Shown in pieces: positions 25,823-33,803 of a stretch of DNA of 53,938 bases (the stretch's first letter is position 1; the number at the start of each line of letters is the position of its first letter). A model generated the notes under the pieces. It saw only the letters and a program-made list of their open reading frames with translations, did not search any database and was not told where the DNA came from. The stretch is taken from positions 1 through 53,938 of the IMG/VR virus record IMGVR_UViG_3300009514_000034; one strand, written 5' to 3'. This stretch comes from a virus. A program made the position numbers and the translations under genes.

Positions 25823-25966
25823 ATGGACAAACAAGCTGAAGAATTAAAAAAGAAAAAACAAAAACTCAATATTAATCAAAACATTAACAAGTTGAATCCC
25901 AATGGTGTTCAAATTATTAATGAACAGATTCGTGTAGATCAAAATCAGACTGCCCTTTATGGATAA
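25823..25966 (+). CDS. 47-residue late miniprotein
   Basis: ATGGACAAACAAGC... encodes 47 residues: a Lys/Glu-rich helix (KQAEELKKKKQKLNIN) followed by an Asn-rich part. GGAG lies 9 bases before the ATG and a late promoter lies just upstream. The stop overlaps the start of the tagged gene at 25959 by 8 bases, suggesting coupled translation. It lacks the tag. Function unknown. Confidence 0.55.
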   Translation: MDKQAEELKKKKQKLNINQNINKLNPNGVQIINEQIRVDQNQTALYG

Positions 25967-26282
25967 ACCTAAAAAATTCAATAGTTTTCTGGAATCCCTG
26001 AAAGGTAAAGGGCAGGATAAACTGATCGAATCTATTAAACATGGATTCCATGTATGTTTCGAAAATGAAATGATGGACATGGTAAAGAAAGAAACTGCAT
26101 TTAAAGAAAAGATGGAAAATCCGTCTGAATATGATGATATAAAAAATATCACCCAAAACATTGAAAGGGGCGGAGATGTCCTTCATCAACACGTTATGGA
26201 TAAGAAAAAATATATGCAAATTTATCAGGTATATAAGCTGCTGGATCAATATTTTTCCGAATTTGAAAAGGAAATATCATGA
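25959..26282 (+). CDS. Tagged internal (capsid-targeted) protein
   Basis: A 107-residue tagged protein (KFNSFLESLKGKGQDKLIE, then SIKHGFHVCFEN), with predicted gp21 cleavage after LIE. The body is a small charged helical segment (MMDMVKKETAFKEKMEN; YKLLDQYFSEFEKE). Start overlaps the preceding miniprotein and end overlaps the next tagged gene by 4 bases (ATGA), so this is a tight three-gene late operon. Confidence 0.75.
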   Translation: MDKPKKFNSFLESLKGKGQDKLIESIKHGFHVCFENEMMDMVKKETAFKEKMENPSEYDDIKNITQNIERGGDVLHQHVMDKKKYMQIYQVYKLLDQYFSEFEKEIS

Positions 26283-26761
26283 ACAAAATAGAAAAATTTA
26301 AAAAGTTTCTCGACTCCCTGAAAGGACATGGACAAGATACATTGATTGAATCTGTTGAAAAAGGATTTCAAGCATATTATGAAAGTCAGATGGAAATGTC
26401 TGATAGAAGAGGACATTACATAACAACCACCTATGAAACATGGGATGAAGAATCCACTGAAATAGGAGACACTGATGATAAAGGTTGGTATGATGAAGAG
26501 GGTCAATCTATGGAAGCAGATGATTTTGATAGAGAAGAAGGGAAAACAGTTATTGATAATACTGTAGAATTCCTACAAGATAAGGGAGCAACTGAGGGTA
26601 ATGAAGAAGGAATGAACGCTGCTCCTAGATGGTGGAGTACCGTATATCCTGAACATGATAGAGATTTTTTTGAAAAGGGTGAAAGTACATATTATTCATT
26701 CCATTTAAATAATTATACCGAAGAAGAAAAAAAAGAAATATATAGAAGAATGAAATCTTAA
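26279..26761 (+). CDS. Tagged internal (capsid-targeted) protein
   Basis: A 160-residue tagged protein (KFKKFLDSLKGHGQDTLIE, then SVEKGFQAYYES). The tag is slightly divergent: FLD replaces FLE and the usual Cys is Tyr, but LIE/S is kept. The body is very acidic (many Asp and Glu, TTYETWDEESTEIGDTDD), like DNA-mimic inhibitors, though this is only composition. It overlaps the convergent UvsW stop by 4 bases. Confidence 0.75.
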   Translation: MNKIEKFKKFLDSLKGHGQDTLIESVEKGFQAYYESQMEMSDRRGHYITTTYETWDEESTEIGDTDDKGWYDEEGQSMEADDFDREEGKTVIDNTVEFLQDKGATEGNEEGMNAAPRWWSTVYPEHDRDFFEKGESTYYSFHLNNYTEEEKKEIYRRMKS

Positions 26762-28596
26762 TCAAACTGTGGATCTAAATTAACTATAGTTCCTTTGGCA
26801 TCTTTTTTAGCAGCAACTTCTTTTCTCTTTTCCTTTTTCTCCAACAGTGCTTCTGGGTCGATAGTTCCCTCATAAATGCCTTCTAAAGAATATTCTTTAA
26901 CCGGAAGTTTTTCATCCTTGTAATACCCATTCCTTTCATTAAAATGATCTGAGGAATAATTCAATCTCAGTCTGGGCATTCCCCCGTATCTGGGTCTAGT
27001 TAAATAACTGGCATCATCCCATATATCAAATACCTTTGACAGCTTTTTATCCGGGTGCGCCCGTGCGACACGCCCGATAGACTGAACAATCCAGTACATG
27101 GATTTAGAGAATTCCGCAAACACCACGTTATGCAATAATTCAATATTCACACCCTGTCTCATTGTCCCATAAGTAGCGATAATAATATGACCCGTATCAT
27201 TAATTAACTGGTCCTGTATCTGCTCACGTTTCTTTACACTGACTTCTCCCTTAACAACATGATATGTAAATTCAGGAAACTTCTCAGATAAAAAATCCAT
27301 CATATCATCCAGAGTTTCTTTCTTCTTGAATAAGATTAATGTATTCTGATCCTTTGGTAGGCTTTTTCCCTTGATAAGCATTTCAATTACTTTCTTCCGA
27401 CTACCATTATTTGTCAGTAAGTAATATTCATCATCAAAGTTCTGTCGGCACAGATATTTCCTGTCCTTTTCACTGTAGGGAATTTTTATAGCCAATACCT
27501 GTACGGGCGGGAGAATCCCCATCTCTATTAACTGCCATAACTTTATGACAACTTCTTTTCTACCCAGAGACCCCTCGATATAAGCTGCATCCAAACCTTC
27601 ATCGGGAAGCGTCCCGGACATACCCACCTTGAAATTATTGGCATTAACACACTGGGATAAAATATCTCTTAACTGTTCCCCACGGGTACTATGTGCTTCA
27701 TCTACAATTACAGTATCAAAAGATGAAAAGAATTTTTTAGCCTTCTTCGTATGTGTAGCACAATCGGGGCAATTTTTAATGGCCCGTTTATTTTTTGTTT
27801 TTAGCTTTTTACATGAAGCACACAGTGAACTAGGTAATTTAGGTTGCAGACTTTGCCATGTAGAAATGACAAAATCCTTATGCATGACTTCTTCCCCCAG
27901 TCCCAAATCTTTCAGTTTGTCTTTCTGTTTGGAACTTAACTTATCTTTAGATTCCCCGTATATCAGGGTACAGTATTCATCTGCTTCTTTCCAATCATAA
28001 TCATCAACAAAATTATTACGTAATTGTTTTACTAGCGTGGCTGACGGAGTGATAACCAGAACTTTTTTCTTTTCCACTTCCATCAGGTATCTTCCGATAA
28101 TCATTATGGACAGAGATTTGCCTGAAGATGTACATGCCATTATGGATACTCTTCTACCATTAATGGCACTTATACATATATCTAACTGGTGCTTGAATGG
28201 GATTATTGGCTTTTTCTTTTTTGGATTGTATAGCTTCAGGGTTTCAACGTATTTTTCCAACTTATCTTGGGTTAATGTTCCCTTTGGGTTGGAATACATT
28301 TTTCGGATATTATCATCGACACCTATCTTTATATTCTGATACTTTTCCTTAATATAATTGACGGCCTTGGGTATAAGTCCAATGGGAAGAATCCCTTTCT
28401 TTTTATCGAACACATATGAATTGCCGTCATGGAACCCTTCCTTGAAAGCCCATGTATGTTTTACCTTTTCGTTCTCGTAACGAAAACGTTTATATATATA
28501 ATTGATTATTTTCGTCTGAGATTCTTTTGTAGGGGCTGTAACTTCAACCTTTGCAAAATTGTCATCATATTGTTGAAAAATAATTGAAGTGTCCAT
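26758..28596 (-). CDS. uvsW: Recombination DNA-RNA helicase UvsW-like
   Basis: A 612-residue superfamily 2 helicase. Motif I is ACTSSGKS (154-161), motif II DEAH (299-302), motif III MSGTLPD, and motif VI in VQSIGRVARAH. The N-terminal ~100 residues resemble the double-stranded-DNA-binding part of T4 UvsW. A four-Cys element (CASC at 259-262, CPDC at 276-279) is inserted just before motif II and should bind zinc; I do not know of one in T4 UvsW, which is also shorter (503 residues). UvsW unwinds R-loops and branched DNA and shuts down origin replication late in infection. Confidence 0.88.
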   Translation of the reverse strand: MDTSIIFQQYDDNFAKVEVTAPTKESQTKIINYIYKRFRYENEKVKHTWAFKEGFHDGNSYVFDKKKGILPIGLIPKAVNYIKEKYQNIKIGVDDNIRKMYSNPKGTLTQDKLEKYVETLKLYNPKKKKPIIPFKHQLDICISAINGRRVSIMACTSSGKSLSIMIIGRYLMEVEKKKVLVITPSATLVKQLRNNFVDDYDWKEADEYCTLIYGESKDKLSSKQKDKLKDLGLGEEVMHKDFVISTWQSLQPKLPSSLCASCKKLKTKNKRAIKNCPDCATHTKKAKKFFSSFDTVIVDEAHSTRGEQLRDILSQCVNANNFKVGMSGTLPDEGLDAAYIEGSLGRKEVVIKLWQLIEMGILPPVQVLAIKIPYSEKDRKYLCRQNFDDEYYLLTNNGSRKKVIEMLIKGKSLPKDQNTLILFKKKETLDDMMDFLSEKFPEFTYHVVKGEVSVKKREQIQDQLINDTGHIIIATYGTMRQGVNIELLHNVVFAEFSKSMYWIVQSIGRVARAHPDKKLSKVFDIWDDASYLTRPRYGGMPRLRLNYSSDHFNERNGYYKDEKLPVKEYSLEGIYEGTIDPEALLEKKEKRKEVAAKKDAKGTIVNLDPQFD

Positions 28597-28650
28597 AATA
28601 ACTTAAAATATAAGTTATTATGTTATCGATTAGTATAATGGGTGGATGGG

Positions 28651-29412
28651 TTAATATTTCTGCTTTTCTTCCATGAATAATTCCATGATAGAAATACCTT
28701 TTTCTTTCGCCCTTCTATGTAATTCATTGGAAAATGTTTCATCCCATGTAACTCTAGAATGATTTCTTAAATATTCATTTCCATTTATAAGTCCCAGTTT
28801 CAATACTCTTTTTAATACATCATTATTAATGTTTACCATTAATTGCTGATTGTACAGTCGATCCTGTACTTCAGAAGACTCTACATACATATCTCTGGCT
28901 TTATCATAATATTTTCCCTCTTTACGGTCATAATAATAATCACCTATTGTATGTTCCAGATCGGGATCTCCTGATATCGATTCAAGTTTAGGATCTTTAT
29001 GTTGATGTTTTCTGAATTTCTTCCAAGATCTATCAGCACCCTTCATGTCCAGCTTCCTGTCTTCCTTCCAATAATCATGTTCCGATTTTTTCTGTGCGGT
29101 GGGTGATTGTTCAATACCTTTACCAGCATCAATATCTACAGTAACATCTGGATCTTTTTCAGGGGGGTCGTAGTTATAAATATGTTCTTCTTCATCAAAT
29201 TCATCGTCATCATCAGTTTCTGAGCCACCTAAATATTTGACATAATCTTCTGTATAACCTTCATCATATTCGTCAGTGTATACTTCAGCTTCTCTTGGTA
29301 GTACCGTTTCCATACATGCACGGAATCCCTGTATTACAGATTCGATCAACCCATCCTGTCCTTTACCTTTTAAAGATTCTAGGAATTTTTCGAATTTTTT
29401 TATTTTATTCAT
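28651..29412 (-). CDS. Tagged internal (capsid-targeted) protein, largest member
   Basis: A 253-residue tagged protein; the ATG at 29412 (MNKIKKFEKF) follows AAAGGGA and is preferred to one 33 bases upstream. Tag: KFEKFLESLKGKGQDGLIE, then SVIQGFRACMET. The body has an acidic stretch (YTDEYDEGYTEDY; DDDDEFDEEEH), a middle Lys/Asp region and a helical C-terminus (DETFSNELHRRAKEKGISIMELFMEE). No known enzyme motif seen. It follows another tagged gene, whose stop lies 16 bases upstream, and is probably cotranscribed with it from the late promoter at 29913. Confidence 0.75.
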   Translation of the reverse strand: MNKIKKFEKFLESLKGKGQDGLIESVIQGFRACMETVLPREAEVYTDEYDEGYTEDYVKYLGGSETDDDDEFDEEEHIYNYDPPEKDPDVTVDIDAGKGIEQSPTAQKKSEHDYWKEDRKLDMKGADRSWKKFRKHQHKDPKLESISGDPDLEHTIGDYYYDRKEGKYYDKARDMYVESSEVQDRLYNQQLMVNINNDVLKRVLKLGLINGNEYLRNHSRVTWDETFSNELHRRAKEKGISIMELFMEEKQKY

Positions 29413-29428
29413 TATATTTCCCTTTAAA

Positions 29429-29893
29429 CTAACTATAACCAGCACTAGAAATTGCTTTCAATGTAACATCTTCGATAAAATCATTATTTACATTTAATGT
29501 ACCTACCGATTCTGCATTGTCATCATGAACTTCAACATCGTATGGTATACTATATTGATCAGTAGTTCCGCTTACATACAATTGAGGATCTTGTATGTTA
29601 TAATTTTCACGAATGTCATTTATTTGTTTCATTATATCAGGATATTTCTTTTGAAAATATTCATTTAATTTAACATGTGCTTTAAATGTAACATAATCTA
29701 GTCTTCCATTAGGTCCCCTTCCATCATCCTCTTCTACTGGATTAAACTCATAGTCATAATTTTTATCGAATTCAAATCTTTCAACTCCTTCATAACATGC
29801 ATGAAACCCCTGCTTTAAAGATTCAAGCAATGTATCCTGACCATTCCCCTTCAGGGATTCTAGGAAGGTTTCAAATTTTTGTTTTTTATTCAT
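29429..29893 (-). CDS. Tagged internal (capsid-targeted) protein
   Basis: A 154-residue tagged protein (KFETFLESLKGNGQDTLLE, then SLKQGFHACYEG); the second site is LLE/S, still within the gp21 rule. The body is mixed (VKLNEYFQKKYPDIMKQIND; QLYVSGTTDQYSIPYDVEVHDD), possibly a small alpha-beta domain. AAGGAC precedes the ATG, with an exact late promoter 20 bases upstream. First gene of a two-gene tagged operon. Confidence 0.75.
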   Translation of the reverse strand: MNKKQKFETFLESLKGNGQDTLLESLKQGFHACYEGVERFEFDKNYDYEFNPVEEDDGRGPNGRLDYVTFKAHVKLNEYFQKKYPDIMKQINDIRENYNIQDPQLYVSGTTDQYSIPYDVEVHDDNAESVGTLNVNNDFIEDVTLKAISSAGYS

Positions 29894-29912
29894 GATATGT
29901 CCTTATTTTCAA

Positions 29913-29921
29913 TAGTTTATA
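29913..29921 (-). promoter_or_regulatory. Late promoter (TATAAACTA), minus strand
   Basis: Exact late motif upstream of the tagged genes 29893-29429 and 29412-28651. Confidence 0.6.
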
Positions 29922-29927
29922 ATTACT

Positions 29928-30965
29928 TTATTTCCCCAATAAGTCGTTCACATCATCAGAAACATCAGATTCTTCCTTATCTTTCTCCAGTGTTTTCTTC
30001 TTTTTAACTTCATTTTCTTCATCAATAATTTCTTCGGTTTCGGTTTCCGGGGGTTCTCTTAATTCATTTTCTTCATCAATAATATCCTGAGCATCATCTT
30101 CCGTAACATCAGGTTCACGTTCTTCATTTTCCTCATCGATAATATCCCCGGCTTCTTCAGGAACTTCCCTTGAGATTTCTTCAGGCTCGTCTCTTTCCTG
30201 AATGATTTCCTCAGAACCCTGATTTTCCTGACTTTTCTGAAGTTCATCGGTGGCTTTTTCCAAGGGTTCAAGAAAATCTTCTTTTACATCTTGGGTAACT
30301 TCCACCAATTCAACATCCTTATTCAGTGCTCTTTTACCGTCATCCAGATCTCTGGAGATTTCATCATTAATTTTTATATTATTATCAAAGGTTTTCGCAT
30401 CTTTCATTATAGCCTTGGCGTTGTTTCCAAATTCATATACGACAGCCAGTAAATGCTTACACATTATATGTTTTCTTTCGGGATCTCTCTTATCGGGTGC
30501 GTGAGTAACCACGGTTTTTTCATATTTGTGTCCAGCATTATGTCCGGGAGAAAGGGCATTTTTATAATCCCCCTTGGGACCCAGATTATATTTCATACCG
30601 CTCCAATAAAAATCTTTACAGTTACAGTACACCTTAACTTCTGATTCTGCAAAAGCATCAGAAACAGCAGCGACACTTTTTCTCACACCCTTATGTTTTC
30701 TGGCCACGCCAAATAATCCCCCAACCACGGGAACATGGAATTCAACTATACATTCATAATCTTGTGTACCTGACTGACTGGGAACTGCCCAGTGGGTTCT
30801 GGCATGCCCGGATTGTCCCTGATCTAAAAAAGCATATACGGCAGTAAGGTCAAGAGATCTGGTTCTTCTACCATCATCTGACATGTCATGTAAATCCATT
30901 AAACTGTATTCCATCAGGGGATACATTTTCTTGGCGTTTTCTACGAGTCGGTTTATATTAATCAT
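29928..30965 (-). CDS. SWIM zinc-finger protein with acidic repeats
   Basis: A 345-residue protein. A CxC...CxH pattern, Cys114-Asn-Cys116 (VYCNCKDFYW) and Cys169-Lys-His171 (IMCKHLLAVVYEF), is the signature of a SWIM zinc finger, which binds DNA or protein. The C-terminal ~110 residues are highly acidic and contain at least three copies of IIDEENE followed by REP or KKK. Its ATG overlaps the stop of the upstream 266-residue gene, which has a late promoter, so it is expected late in infection. A role in the virion or head core is possible; the exact function is unknown. Confidence 0.65.
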   Translation of the reverse strand: MININRLVENAKKMYPLMEYSLMDLHDMSDDGRRTRSLDLTAVYAFLDQGQSGHARTHWAVPSQSGTQDYECIVEFHVPVVGGLFGVARKHKGVRKSVAAVSDAFAESEVKVYCNCKDFYWSGMKYNLGPKGDYKNALSPGHNAGHKYEKTVVTHAPDKRDPERKHIMCKHLLAVVYEFGNNAKAIMKDAKTFDNNIKINDEISRDLDDGKRALNKDVELVEVTQDVKEDFLEPLEKATDELQKSQENQGSEEIIQERDEPEEISREVPEEAGDIIDEENEEREPDVTEDDAQDIIDEENELREPPETETEEIIDEENEVKKKKTLEKDKEESDVSDDVNDLLGK

Positions 30966-31758
30966 TTTTATGGAAAAAATCCTTTACGGCTTGAGACATG
31001 TTAAATAAATAGGGGTCTTCCTGATAAGGAAGCTTCAGTACCACGGCATATTTTTTAGGAGAAACCTGAATGGAAAATATTTGTTCATTATGGGCGGGGT
31101 CCATCTGGATATAAGGGACCTTTCTCACTTCTCCCGTTGGTTTTTTTGTTTTTTTATCCTTGATTTTATATGCTGGATCAGGAATCATTTCAACTTCTTT
31201 ATCATCATCCATCCTTTTATACATGGTCAATATGAACTTCCCTGAATTGTATGAAAACCTGTTTAGTCTGGGATTGAAGCATCTTATCTTCTTTGAATTT
31301 TTATCAACGTGGGGCTTGAGACAATAAAGCCCTTCTCTTTCAAGTTTTTTCCAGTTTTCACTGTTCAGAATAATTTTAACTTCCTGTGGGGTGAACATAT
31401 CAGAAATGGCCTGTAATCCCTGTTCATCGATATTTATAAAGTTATTATCATAAAGAATTGCCTTGACCCCGAAGTCCGTGGCAAATTTTACCGTACTTTT
31501 TTCCTTTTCCGGTTTTTCCTGTTCTTCTTTCTCTTTTTCCTCTTTCTGTTCGATTTGCTGGTAAATTCTTTCTTTCCGTTTGGCCTTGGGTAAAATCGGA
31601 ACTTCCCCCTTCGAAGTGATATCCTCAATATCCATCATATTGGGAAGTCTGGTGTCTTCCATAATGGATTCAATTAAACTTTCATTGAAATGTCTGGTTT
31701 TTTCAGAAAATCTGGCCTTTTCGGATTCCAAAAATGATAATAACTGGGATTTTTCCAT
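30958..31758 (-). CDS. Hypothetical late protein with divergent tag-like N-terminus
   Basis: A 266-residue protein. Residues 5-34 (QLLSFLESEKARF ... NESLIESIMED) keep the two landmarks of the tagged family, FLES and SLIES, with a longer and different spacer, so it could be a distant member targeted to the prohead and cut after LIE. A Lys/Glu coiled stretch (about 65-90) precedes a beta-rich domain that contains KKIRCFNPRLNRFSYNSGKF. A late promoter ends 7 bases before the ATG. It overlaps the SWIM-protein gene by 8 bases. Function unknown. Confidence 0.65.
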   Translation of the reverse strand: MEKSQLLSFLESEKARFSEKTRHFNESLIESIMEDTRLPNMMDIEDITSKGEVPILPKAKRKERIYQQIEQKEEKEKEEQEKPEKEKSTVKFATDFGVKAILYDNNFINIDEQGLQAISDMFTPQEVKIILNSENWKKLEREGLYCLKPHVDKNSKKIRCFNPRLNRFSYNSGKFILTMYKRMDDDKEVEMIPDPAYKIKDKKTKKPTGEVRKVPYIQMDPAHNEQIFSIQVSPKKYAVVLKLPYQEDPYLFNMSQAVKDFFHKND

Positions 31759-31765
31759 ATCTAAA

Positions 31766-31772
31766 GTTTATA
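31766..31772 (-). promoter_or_regulatory. Late promoter (TATAAAC), minus strand
   Basis: Core late motif; reads GTATAAACTTT on the minus strand, 7 bases before the ATG at 31758. Confidence 0.55.
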
Positions 31773-31810
31773 CTTTTATCTAAAATAAATCATTTAAAAG
31801 GGAAAACATA

Positions 31811-31843
31811 AAGGGACAGCCCCCTTCCTCCTCCTAGTCCCTT
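31811..31843 (+). ncRNA. Hairpin with a polypyrimidine, anti-Shine-Dalgarno-like loop (candidate)
   Basis: AAGGGAC (31811-31817) pairs with GTCCCTT (31837-31843); the 19-base loop is C/T-rich (CCCCCTTCCTCCTCC) and complementary to ribosome-binding sites. It is a GC-rich island in a 164-base gap between divergent genes. Whether it is transcribed is unknown. Confidence 0.35.
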
Positions 31844-31922
31844 GGTTTGCAAAATATGAATTTTTAAGGTAAGAGAAAAAATATATGTCTCTTTTAGAAT
31901 TAATAATTTAGATTTCATTTAA

Positions 31923-33344
31923 ATGAAAGAATCTAAAAATATCAAAAAAGCTATAGAAATCCCCGAATCTTTCCTTAAAGATTTAAAGATTTGCTTAGAC
32001 CTGCACCCCCCAGAATTTTCATTTAAGTATGATTTGGATCATTTTCTCTACATAGCCAGTAAAATCATACACATCAAGACATTTAAGAAATTTTCAAATT
32101 TGAAAAAAGTGCCTATCTCATCCGTGGTACTCAGATTCGAGATAGGTAAGCATTACAGGCGGTATCTTGAATACCTGCTAAAATACAAGTTCATAGAAAC
32201 AGATAATCATTACATTGTAAAATCTGAAGACAGGGAAGGTAAATGTAAGTGTTATTGTTTCTCCAGAAGGTATGCCAGTAAGGGGTATGAGAAATATGAA
32301 ATCACCAAAAAATCATTATTAAATAAAATAGAGTCTTGGAAGCATAGGCAATTCGGTAAAATGATAAGCGATGATATGCTATCTCACCTTTATTCCATGA
32401 TGAATAAAATAACCATCGACATGGATGCTGTTAAAATTTACCTATCTGAAGCTGTGAAAAGCAAAGCAATCACCCAGCGGAAGGCCAATATTGAACTCAG
32501 TAAGTGTGAGAAAATAAATGACAAGGAAACCAACCTATTTTTAACTAAGGATTCCTATGGCAGGGTTCATACCAATTTCACCAATATCTCCAAGCACATA
32601 AGGGAGAATTTTCTTTCTTTACATGGAGAAAAACTGGTTCACTTGGATATCATTTCTTCTCAGCCAGCTATGCTTTATAATTTATTCAAGGATTACCTTA
32701 TGGAAGTTCTTGATATTGTCGAAAAAAGACAGGAGGATGAGTATTATACTTCTCCGAAAGAATATAAGTGGAAAGGTGTTGATGTAAGGGATAAATATGT
32801 TAATAAGTCAAACAGTTATACTGGTAAGCATATTTACAGTAATAAGTTCATGCCAGTGGTGGAAAAACACGGCGAGGACTCGTACATGGATTTACTGGAA
32901 AAGGGTTTTGAAGAATTGACTTTTTATAAAAAATCTTTACAGGCCGATATATATGAAATTTTCCGTGATTCTTGGAAGCATTATTTCGGGGAGGATAGAA
33001 CCAGAAAAGAAATGAAACAGGAGTGGGTTTCCTATGTATTCGGTCAGAATAATTCTCCCGGTCATGATAAGTTTAAATATTTATGGGATGAAGAGTTTCC
33101 CATACTGAATAAAATTTTGAAGAATTTTAAAAATGGTAATCACAAACCTCTGTCTCATGAATTACAGAGAAAGGAATCTGATCTGGTTTTTAATAAATTG
33201 TGTCCCAAGATTGATAATATGAATATTGATTATTTCACAGTACATGACTGTGTAGTGGTGCCGGAATCAGTAGCTGATGATGTATATAATGTTTTCAGTA
33301 AAATCTTAAAAGAAAATAACGTTGTTACGGGTGTGGATTACTGA
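31923..33344 (+). CDS. Compact single-subunit polymerase with family A-like palm
   Basis: A 473-residue protein with the motif order of Pol I / T7-type polymerases. Before motif A it has GRVHTNFTNISKHIRENF (213-230). Motif A is HLDIISSQPAML (Asp242). The motif B-like O-helix is RKEMKQEWVSYVFG: Arg361, Lys365 four residues later, and Phe373-Gly374 at the Tyr-Gly position. Motif C is FTVHDCVVVP (His441-Asp442). The Glu usual in HDE is Cys, as in the HDC/HDS of single-subunit RNA polymerases. No exonuclease domain is present and the fingers are short. It could be a DNA polymerase, RNA polymerase or primase-like enzyme; T4 has no counterpart. Convergent with a tagged gene, with a 7-base overlap. 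Confidence 0.6.
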   Translation: MKESKNIKKAIEIPESFLKDLKICLDLHPPEFSFKYDLDHFLYIASKIIHIKTFKKFSNLKKVPISSVVLRFEIGKHYRRYLEYLLKYKFIETDNHYIVKSEDREGKCKCYCFSRRYASKGYEKYEITKKSLLNKIESWKHRQFGKMISDDMLSHLYSMMNKITIDMDAVKIYLSEAVKSKAITQRKANIELSKCEKINDKETNLFLTKDSYGRVHTNFTNISKHIRENFLSLHGEKLVHLDIISSQPAMLYNLFKDYLMEVLDIVEKRQEDEYYTSPKEYKWKGVDVRDKYVNKSNSYTGKHIYSNKFMPVVEKHGEDSYMDLLEKGFEELTFYKKSLQADIYEIFRDSWKHYFGEDRTRKEMKQEWVSYVFGQNNSPGHDKFKYLWDEEFPILNKILKNFKNGNHKPLSHELQRKESDLVFNKLCPKIDNMNIDYFTVHDCVVVPESVADDVYNVFSKILKENNVVTGVDY

Positions 33345-33712
33345 GTATTCCATTCTCTAACTAACGAATCAATCATATCAGAAGCATGTCCCAAGGTTTT
33401 TAATAAATCTGCTACTTGTTGTTCTTCGATATTAGGAAGTTTTTTATGTAATACATAATAAAGAATTTTTGTTTTAGCATTGATTTTACTTAATGTGTCA
33501 GTTAATGGACGTATATCTTGTATTCTTCTTTCAGAATCTTCCAACTGTTCGGGAGATAAGTTATTTCTAACAGGTGGGTTTACACCGGGAGGAAACATAT
33601 CCATGTTTTCATAACATGTCTGAAATCCTTGTTTTACAGTTTCAATAAGTTCATCCTGACCTTTTCCTTTCAGGGATTCTAAAAAATTCTCAAATTTTTT
33701 GATATTATTCAT
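33338..33712 (-). CDS. Tagged internal (capsid-targeted) protein
   Basis: A 124-residue tagged protein (KFENFLESLKGKGQDELIE, then TVKQGFQTCYEN); the second cut would fall before Thr rather than Ser. The body after a Pro-rich linker (FPPGVNPPVRNN) is helical (SERRIQDIRPLTDTLSKI; QQVADLLKTLGHASDMI). AAGGAC precedes the ATG and an exact late promoter lies 29 bases upstream. It stands alone between plus-strand genes. Confidence 0.75.
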   Translation of the reverse strand: MNNIKKFENFLESLKGKGQDELIETVKQGFQTCYENMDMFPPGVNPPVRNNLSPEQLEDSERRIQDIRPLTDTLSKINAKTKILYYVLHKKLPNIEEQQVADLLKTLGHASDMIDSLVREWNTQ

Positions 33713-33741
33713 GATTTATGTCCTTAAATATTGGATGTAAA

Positions 33742-33750
33742 TAGTTTATA
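33742..33750 (-). promoter_or_regulatory. Late promoter (TATAAACTA) overlapping the minus strand
   Basis: Exact late motif for the tagged gene at 33338-33712. Confidence 0.6.
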
Positions 33751-33765
33751 ATTCAGTGGATTTTT

Positions 33766-33798
33766 AACCTATGTTATGTAAAAAAGGTAACATAGGTT
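33766..33798 (+). promoter_or_regulatory. Perfect 11-bp inverted repeat upstream of 33804
   Basis: AACCTATGTTA (33766-33776) and TAACATAGGTT (33788-33798) around an 11-base loop that contains AAAAAGG, the only Shine-Dalgarno-like sequence before the ATG at 33804. It may control translation, or act as an operator between the divergent genes. Confidence 0.55.
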
Positions 33799-33803
33799 AA
33801 ATT

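Noticed and set aside
25769-25834. Upstream extension of the RuvC-like gene to 25834
   Set aside because: It overlaps the divergent late promoter and miniprotein gene; the conserved region begins at MMKIAGIDPS.
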